Part shown: positions 6,228-10,443 of the stretch, piece after piece
Layout: each line of letters opens with the position of its first letter
Numbering within the stretch: position 1 is the stretch's first letter
From: an uncultured Collinsella sp.
GTDB taxonomy: Bacteria; Actinomycetota; Coriobacteriia; Coriobacteriales; Coriobacteriaceae
Direction of reading: 5' to 3'
Assembly: GCA_959606065.1 (NCBI GenBank)
Contig: CAUHHV010000040.1
Location: 1 to 10,443 of the forward strand
DNA length: 10,443 nt
Program-made: the position numbers and the translations under genes
Notes under the pieces: generated by a model
What the model saw: the letters and a program-made list of their open reading frames with translations, nothing else
What the model was told of the DNA's origin: nothing
Database searches by the model: none

Positions 6228-7496
6228 ATGAATGCTGAGCAGTTCGATATCAAGATTCGTGCCGTAGAGGGCGGCGTAACGGCGGCGGCCGGCTTTAAGG
6301 CGGCGGGCATCCATGCCGGATTCCGCAAGAATCCCGAGCGCCTGGATTACGCGCTCGTCGTGCCCGATAAGCCTTGCCCCGGGGCCGGTGTGTTTACGAC
6401 TAACCGCTTTTGTGCGGCGCCCGTGCAGGTGAGCCGTGCCAACTTGGGCGGCGCCGACAAGGGCTACGGCGTCATTGCCGGCGTTTCGGTCAACTCTGGC
6501 AATGCCAACGCCGCCACGGGTGAGACCGGCCTTGCCTGCGCGCGCGAGATCTGCAACATCGCCTCGCAGGTCATCGGCTGCGAGCCCCAGCAGATTCTGG
6601 TCGCCTCCACGGGCGTAATTGGCCAGATTCTGCCGATCGACACGTTTGAGACCGCCATTCCTGCTGCCTACGAGGCGCTCTCCGCCCACGGTGGCGCCGA
6701 TGCCGCTCGCGCCATCATGACGACCGACACGCACTCCAAGGAGTACGCCGTGTCCTACGTCAGTGAGGCTGCGGGTCATGCGGGCAATGTCTATACGGTA
6801 GGCGGAATGTGCAAGGGCTCGGGCATGATCATGCCCAACATGGCCACCATGATCGCAGTTATCACCACCGATGTCCCCGTCGAGCCTGCGGCACTTCATG
6901 CCCTGCTGCTCTCGACCGTCAAGCAGACCTTTAACAAGGTAACGGTCGATTCCGACACCTCGACCAACGACACCTGCATCATGCTTGCCTCCGGCGCCGC
7001 TGCCGCAGATGCCGAGCCTATCGTCGAGGGCTCCGATGCCTTTGACGAGTTGGCATTTGCCGTGCACGAGGTGTGCGAGAGCCTGGCGCGCAATATCGCC
7101 GCCGATGGTGAGGGCGCATCCAAGCTTGTTACGGTCAACGTTACCGGCGCCGCCAACGACGAGGAGGCCGATATCGCCGCCCGTGCCGTTGCCAACTCGC
7201 CGCTCGTTAAGACCTGCATCGCCGGCCACGACTGCAACTGGGGCCGCGTTGCTATGGCGCTTGGCAAGTGCGGCGTGAAGTTTAATCAGGAAGACGTTTC
7301 CATCGACATGATGGGCATGCCTGTCTGTCGCGACGGTCTGACTGTTCCCTTTGACGAGGACGAGGCTCTGCGACGTTTTGAGGCGCCCGAGATTGTGATC
7401 TCGGCAGACCTGGGCGCGGGCGACGCGGCGACCACCGTGTGGACTTGCGACCTCACGCACGAGTACATCTCCATTAACGGCGACTACCGTTCCTAG
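6228..7496 (+). CDS. argJ: ArgJ, glutamate N-acetyltransferase / amino-acid acetyltransferase
   Basis: This enzyme transfers the acetyl group from N-acetylornithine to glutamate, releasing ornithine and regenerating N-acetylglutamate (the cyclic arginine route). Bifunctional members can also use acetyl-CoA, which sequence alone does not settle. At 422 residues it has normal length. VNSGNANAATG lies at 88-98 and STGVIG at 127-132. The self-cleavage site is KGSGMIMPNMATM, with expected cleavage between A206 and T207, T207 becoming the N-terminal nucleophile of the beta chain. DSDTSTNDT follows, and the C-terminus ends in YISINGDYRS, typical of the family. The ribosome binding site AAGGAG is at 6211-6216, 11 bases before the ATG. 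With ArgJ present, a separate ArgE deacetylase is not needed. Confidence 0.96.
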   Translation: MNAEQFDIKIRAVEGGVTAAAGFKAAGIHAGFRKNPERLDYALVVPDKPCPGAGVFTTNRFCAAPVQVSRANLGGADKGYGVIAGVSVNSGNANAATGETGLACAREICNIASQVIGCEPQQILVASTGVIGQILPIDTFETAIPAAYEALSAHGGADAARAIMTTDTHSKEYAVSYVSEAAGHAGNVYTVGGMCKGSGMIMPNMATMIAVITTDVPVEPAALHALLLSTVKQTFNKVTVDSDTSTNDTCIMLASGAAAADAEPIVEGSDAFDELAFAVHEVCESLARNIAADGEGASKLVTVNVTGAANDEEADIAARAVANSPLVKTCIAGHDCNWGRVAMALGKCGVKFNQEDVSIDMMGMPVCRDGLTVPFDEDEALRRFEAPEIVISADLGAGDAATTVWTCDLTHEYISINGDYRS

Positions 7497-7511
7497 ATTC
7501 CAGGCACGCTG

Positions 7512-7561
7512 CGTATCTTGCCGCGATTGCGGACAGCGGAGCACGGCGCGATAACGATACG
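7512..7561 (+). other. Stem-loop in the argJ-argB spacer
   Basis: CGTATC at 7512-7517 pairs with GATACG at 7556-7561, enclosing a small hairpin CCGC-GATT-GCGG (7521-7532). No T-run follows, so it is not a terminator. It ends six bases before the argB ribosome binding site (GAGG at 7568-7571). It might affect mRNA processing or argB translation, but no function is shown. Confidence 0.35.
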
Positions 7562-7577
7562 AAAGACGAGGCAGATT

Positions 7578-8558
7578 ATGAAATTCGCACGCGATTGTCG
7601 TTCGAGCGAATCCAACGAAGCAACCGCGCAGCTGCTGTTCGAAGCGCTGCCGTGGATTAAGAACCTGACCGGCAAGACGGTTGTTATCAAATATGGCGGA
7701 GCCGCCATGGTTGATGAGCAGCTGCGCCGCGACGTGATGAGCGACATCGTCCTGCTTAAGATCATCGGCATGCGCCCCGTCATCGTGCATGGCGGCGGCA
7801 AGGCTATCAACGAGGCGCTTAGCCACTACGACATCCCCGTCGAGTTTATGAACGGCCAGCGCGTGACCACGCCGGCGACCATGGATATCGTGCGCGAGGT
7901 GCTGGGCGGCAAGGTCAACCAGGAGCTGGTCGCGGCGCTCAACCATCACGGCAACCTGGCCGTGGGCGTTTCGGGCAGCGATGCCGGTACGCTCATCGCC
8001 GAGCCGCTCGACCCCGAACTCGGCCGCGTAGGCAAGGTCACGCACGTCAACACCGACTATATCGAGCGCCTGCTCGATAGCGAGTACATCCCCGTCATCG
8101 CTACCGTCGCGGCGGGGGAGGACGGCGGTTTCTTCAACATCAACGCCGATACCGCCGCCGGTGCCGTTGCGGCGGCGCTGCATGCGCATAAGGCGATCTT
8201 TTTGACCGACGTCGACGGCCTGTACAAGGACTTTAGCGATAAAGACTCACTCATCTCCAACCTAACGCTCGACGAGGTTAACGAAATGCTCTACGGCGGC
8301 GAGGTCGATAAGGGCATGATTCCCAAGCTGCGTGCGGCCGTCGATGCGCTTGCCGGCGGCGTATTTCGCGCTCACATCATCAACGGCACCACGCCGCATT
8401 CGCTGCTGCTGGAGCTGCTGACCGATGCCGGCGTCGGCACCGTGATCCATTCCACCGAGACGGCTTACGAGTTCGATACGCATCCGCATCCGCTTTCGAC
8501 GTTTGCTGCGCGTCTGACCGAGAACCTCGACGAGGTTGAGAAGCTTCAGACAGTCTAA
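7578..8558 (+). CDS. argB: ArgB, acetylglutamate kinase
   Basis: This enzyme phosphorylates N-acetylglutamate with ATP, the second step of arginine synthesis and usually the feedback-controlled step when ArgJ is present. It belongs to the amino-acid-kinase fold. IKYGGAAM lies at 37-44 (K38 binds phosphate), HGGGKAIN at 71-78, NGQRVTT at 92-98, the NINADTAAG motif at 187-195, and catalytic K245 in DKGMIPK. I chose ATG 7578 (326 residues) because GAGG at 7568-7571 precedes it. An in-frame ATG at 7518 would add 20 unlikely residues encoded by the structured spacer. The N-terminal segment ATAQLLFEALPWIKNLTGK resembles the extra helix of arginine-sensitive kinases, and the HIINGTTPHSLLLELL region fits the arginine site. 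About 38 residues follow GVGT (285-288), a longer tail than usual. Confidence 0.95.
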   Translation: MKFARDCRSSESNEATAQLLFEALPWIKNLTGKTVVIKYGGAAMVDEQLRRDVMSDIVLLKIIGMRPVIVHGGGKAINEALSHYDIPVEFMNGQRVTTPATMDIVREVLGGKVNQELVAALNHHGNLAVGVSGSDAGTLIAEPLDPELGRVGKVTHVNTDYIERLLDSEYIPVIATVAAGEDGGFFNINADTAAGAVAAALHAHKAIFLTDVDGLYKDFSDKDSLISNLTLDEVNEMLYGGEVDKGMIPKLRAAVDALAGGVFRAHIINGTTPHSLLLELLTDAGVGTVIHSTETAYEFDTHPHPLSTFAARLTENLDEVEKLQTV

Positions 8559-8596
8559 CTGACCCGCAGCCGCCCCATTTCTGCACCCATAGGCCT

Positions 8597-8610
8597 GCGC
8601 CGTCCGGCGC
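8597..8610 (+). other. Small GC-rich hairpin in the argB-argD spacer
   Basis: GCGCCG (8597-8602) and CGGCGC (8605-8610) are a perfect inverted repeat, separated by only two bases. It stands seven bases before the argD ribosome binding site (AAAGG, 8617-8621). There is no T-run. It could modulate argD translation or mark an mRNA processing site, but nothing in the sequence decides this. Confidence 0.35.
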
Positions 8611-8627
8611 TCAACGAAAGGCATCCC

Positions 8628-9911
8628 ATGTCACTTGCAGCTCAGCAATCGCTTGAATCCCATTACGTTATGCATACCTTTGGCCGCTCTCCGGTCGAGT
8701 TTGTCGAGGGTCACGGCATGAAGCTCACCGGCGACGATGGTCGTGAGTACCTCGACTTTCTTGCCGGCATCGGCGTGTGCAGCCTAGGTCATGGCGACCC
8801 GGCTGTGCTCTCGGCGCTCGAGGCACAGACCAAAAAGCTCATGCATGTCTCCAATTACTTCTACATCGAGCAGCGTGGACAGGTCGCGGCGCTGCTGTCC
8901 AAGCTTGCCAACGACGACTTAGATGGTGCACGCGTGCTTGCCGATGCCATTGCCGCCGGCGATGAGACCACGGCAGCTGCTCTTGGTGCCCCGGCTGCGG
9001 ATGAGCAGGTTTGGGAGACCTTCTTTGCCAACTCCGGCGCCGAGGCCAACGAGGGCTCGATGAAGCTCGCGCGCCTGTACGCCAAGCGTGCCGGTAACGG
9101 CGGCAACACTATCGTGTGCATGCGCGGCGGCTTCCACGGCCGTACGCTCGAGACCATTGCCGCCACCATGCAGGATTGGCTGCAGGATAGTTTCCGCCCG
9201 CTGCCGGGTGGCTTTGTGGCCTGTACGCCCAACGATATCAATGAACTGCGTGCGATCTTTAAGCAGCTGGGGAGCGAAATATGTGCCGTGATGCTCGAGC
9301 CGATCCAGGGTGAGAGTGGCGTGCACCCCATGACCGAGGAGTTTATGGCGGCAGCGCGCGACCTGGCACACGAAGTGGGCGCCGTGCTTATCGCCGACGA
9401 GGTCCAGTGCGGCATCTTCCGCTCCGGCAAGCCGTTTGCATTCCAAACCTATGGCGTGGAACCCGACATCATGAGCCTTGCCAAGGGCATTGCTGATGGC
9501 GTGCCCATGGGTGCCGTCGTAGCAAAGAAGGAGATTGCCGACGTGTTTAAGCCGGGCGACCACGGTTCGACTTTTGGCGGTAGCTGCTTGGCCATCGCGG
9601 CGTGCGCCGCGACGCTCTCCGCGCTCGTGCACGGCGATTATGCCGACCATGTTGCCAAGGTAGGCGCCTATATGGAGGCAAAGCTCGCCAAGCTGCCGCA
9701 CGTGACCGAGGTGCGTGGCCGCGGCTTGATGCTCGGCTGTGATCTGGATGATGCCGCGGGCGACGCGCATGATATTGTTGCCCGCGCGCTGGCCGCCGGT
9801 GCCGTGATTAACGCTACAGGTGCTCATACGCTGCGTTTCCTGCCGCCGCTCGTGTGCGAAGAGGCCGACGTGGACAGCCTAATCGAGATCCTGGCGGGTG
9901 TCTTGGGCTAA
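8628..9911 (+). CDS. argD: ArgD, acetylornithine aminotransferase
   Basis: This PLP-dependent class III aminotransferase converts N-acetylglutamate 5-semialdehyde and glutamate to N-acetylornithine and 2-oxoglutarate; some members also act in lysine synthesis. It has 427 residues against about 380-405 for common ArgD. DFLAGIGVCSLGH (43-55), NSGAEANE (135-142), RGGFHGRTLETIAAT (166-180), EPIQGESGV (224-232), the cofactor aspartate D257 in ADEVQ, and the PLP lysine K286 in MSLAKGIADGVPMGA are all present, as is GSTFGG near 314-319. The extra length comes from an acidic, alanine-rich insertion at about 98-129, just before FFANSGAEANE. All catalytic residues are intact, so the enzyme should be active. 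The ATG at 8628 follows AAAGG at 8617-8621. It is the last arg gene visible; a long stem-loop follows. Confidence 0.94.
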   Translation: MSLAAQQSLESHYVMHTFGRSPVEFVEGHGMKLTGDDGREYLDFLAGIGVCSLGHGDPAVLSALEAQTKKLMHVSNYFYIEQRGQVAALLSKLANDDLDGARVLADAIAAGDETTAAALGAPAADEQVWETFFANSGAEANEGSMKLARLYAKRAGNGGNTIVCMRGGFHGRTLETIAATMQDWLQDSFRPLPGGFVACTPNDINELRAIFKQLGSEICAVMLEPIQGESGVHPMTEEFMAAARDLAHEVGAVLIADEVQCGIFRSGKPFAFQTYGVEPDIMSLAKGIADGVPMGAVVAKKEIADVFKPGDHGSTFGGSCLAIAACAATLSALVHGDYADHVAKVGAYMEAKLAKLPHVTEVRGRGLMLGCDLDDAAGDAHDIVARALAAGAVINATGAHTLRFLPPLVCEEADVDSLIEILAGVLG

Positions 9912-9936
9912 CGCGGCGCAATAACTCAATTTGGAC

Positions 9937-9996
9937 CGGGTTCCGGACTGCGGATGTGCCATATGCGGCACGATTCAGCGGTCTGGAGCCCGTTTT
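9937..9996 (+). terminator. Rho-independent terminator after argD
   Basis: The arm 9937-9951 pairs with 9978-9992 over 15 continuous base pairs, three of them G-T. An inner 5-bp hairpin, GTGCC (9956-9960) with GGCAC (9967-9971), caps it. TTTT (9993-9996) follows directly. It begins 25 bases after the argD stop, which fits the end of the arg operon. The T-run is short, so termination may be incomplete. Confidence 0.65.
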
Positions 9997-10027
9997 GCCA
10001 CAAATCTGCAATGGCCAGGAGAGCCTT

Positions 10028-10245
10028 TGGACAAAAAATGCCAAATGTGAATACTGTCACCAGCTGAATCTCATATGAAACCGACTATCTAGGATTAGTT
10101 AGACCACACATGTTCAGTTATGCTAATGAGGAAACAGCTAGCAAAGGCTTCAAATCGCTGATTCAGGGCTAGATTTACCCAGCGAAACCCAAAAATCGCT
10201 GCTACAAAATTAGTAACAGTACTCATTTTTGCCATTTTTTGGCCA
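10028..10245. repeat. AT-rich unit bounded by 33-bp imperfect inverted repeats (MITE-like)
   Basis: Bases 10028-10060 match the reverse complement of 10213-10245 at 27 of 33 positions without gaps. Both arms share CAAAAAATG, a CAAA stretch and TACTGT. GCCTTTG occurs as a direct repeat at the two borders (10023-10029 and 10248-10254), as a target-site duplication would. The 152-base interior is AT-rich, has no credible gene, and contains a direct repeat of AAATCGCTG (10152-10160, 10193-10201) and a stem TCGCTG/CAGCGA (10155-10160, 10180-10185). It could be a small non-autonomous mobile element, or two oppositely oriented copies of a regulatory site. Confidence 0.45.
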
Positions 10246-10267
10246 CGGCCTTTGTGACGGACGTGCT

Positions 10268-10286
10268 GGCGGGTTCGAATCCCTCA
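10268..10286 (+). other. tRNA T-arm-like fragment
   Basis: GCGGG-TTCGAAT-CCCTC (10269-10285) has the seven-base TTCGAAT loop of a tRNA T-arm on a five-base stem with one C/T mismatch. No matching acceptor strand, D-arm or anticodon arm is present upstream, so this is not a tRNA gene. It may be a remnant of a tRNA 3' end, as left by integration and decay of a mobile element, or a chance match. Confidence 0.35.
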
Positions 10287-10297
10287 GTAATGGGCCC

Positions 10298-10328
10298 AAA
10301 AATGAAAGGCCCCCATAGCTGGGAGCCT
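10298..10328 (-). terminator. Rho-independent terminator on the - strand
   Basis: Read on the - strand, GGCTCCCA (10327-10320) pairs with TGGGGGCC (10315-10308) around the loop GCTA with one mismatch, followed by TTTCATTTTT (10307-10298). This would end transcription coming from the right edge towards the arg operon. It implies a - strand gene beyond the window or at its edge. Confidence 0.6.
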
Positions 10329-10334
10329 ATCAAA

Positions 10335-10443
10335 TCAGTGGTGGGCGATGAGGGATGTCGCGTGCGGCTGACGCCGCCCGCTCTCGCTTCGGGCCTGCGG
10401 CCCTCGCGTGCTGCGCTGGAAAACGCTTCGCGTTTCCTCAGCT
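10335..10443 (-). CDS. Possible 3' end of a - strand gene running off the right edge (partial, hypothetical)
   Basis: On the - strand a frame is open from the window edge to a TGA at 10337-10335, 35 codons, seven bases before the - strand terminator. The translation (starting AEETRSVFQRST, ending SLIAHH) is Arg/Ser-rich and shows no family I know. Another - strand frame ends at 10330 and a third stays open further, as is common in GC-rich palindromic DNA, so the frame is not certain. The position next to a terminator is the only real support. Confidence 0.2.
   Translation of the reverse strand, partial: AEETRSVFQRSTRGPQARSESGRRQPHATSLIAHH
10361..10438. repeat. Cluster of short GC-rich palindromes
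   Basis: Three hairpins follow one another: GCGGC-TGAC-GCCGC (10364-10377), GGGCC-TGC-GGCCC (10391-10403) and AAACGC-TTC-GCGTTT (10421-10435). The segments between them (GCTCTCGCTTC, TCGCGTGCTGCGCTGG) are similar in style. Such arrays resemble dispersed palindromic repeats of bacterial intergenic or gene-end regions. Copies elsewhere in the genome cannot be seen from this window. Confidence 0.45.

Noticed and set aside
5850..8189. Long - strand open frame of 779 codons opposite argC, argJ and argB
   Set aside because: It is a GC-rich antisense shadow of three well-recognised genes; its His/Arg/Gly-rich translation has no family features.
9854..10078. Small + strand open frame crossing the argD end
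   Set aside because: It overlaps the argD coding region and the terminator stem, and its 3' half lies in the inverted-repeat unit.
10269..10291. A complete tRNA gene ending after the T-arm-like sequence
   Set aside because: No complementary acceptor strand, D-arm or anticodon arm can be drawn in the preceding 60 bases, and the T-stem has a mismatch.
1..10443. CRISPR array, phage genes, toxin-antitoxin pair or defence system
   Set aside because: No regularly spaced repeats and no nuclease, integrase, transposase or toxin-like proteins were found on either strand.

Overview
The window looks like chromosomal DNA of a GC-rich Gram-positive bacterium, most likely a Coriobacteriia gut actinobacterium close to Collinsella. 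This rests on the GC-rich coding style, a fused EcfA1-EcfA2 ATPase behind an FMN riboswitch, and an argCJBD cluster. It is an inference from content, not a search result. All confidently called genes are on the + strand.

Left part (1-4860). About 300 bases without a convincing gene lead to a promoter and a complete FMN (RFN) riboswitch at about 341-522. The riboswitch controls ribU (riboflavin substrate-binding membrane protein), a single-chain two-domain ECF ATPase (ecfA1-ecfA2) and ecfT. The three genes overlap by a few bases (ATGA, TAATG), so they are translationally coupled and encode a complete vitamin B2 importer. The riboswitch ends on the ribU ribosome binding site and no terminator follows it, so control is probably at translation. 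Thirty bases after ecfT lie two tandem paralogues of the FMN-binding split-barrel (pyridoxamine-phosphate-oxidase-like) family. They may be an extension of the riboflavin operon. A strong stem-loop at 4803-4856 closes this block.

Middle and right part (4861-9996). An arginine biosynthesis operon, argC-argJ-argB-argD, takes N-acetylglutamate to N-acetylornithine and recycles the acetyl group through ArgJ, so no ArgE deacetylase is needed. An 11-bp inverted repeat upstream of argC is a candidate ArgR operator. The spacers between the arg genes are 134, 81 and 69 bases, and each contains a stem-loop. The argC-argJ spacer holds a terminator-like hairpin with a T-run and an overlapping, mutually exclusive hairpin, which resembles an attenuator. 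ArgB carries the N-terminal extension seen in arginine-inhibited kinases. ArgD carries an insertion of about 30 residues. A long stem-loop followed by TTTT ends the operon.

Right end (9997-10443). There is no convincing complete gene. The stretch holds an AT-rich unit of about 218 bases bounded by 33-bp imperfect inverted repeats (27 of 33 matching) and flanked by a 7-base direct repeat, which resembles a MITE. It is followed by a tRNA T-arm-like fragment, a terminator on the - strand, and a run of short GC-rich palindromes at the edge, which may lie at the 3' end of a - strand gene. This is the least explained part of the window.
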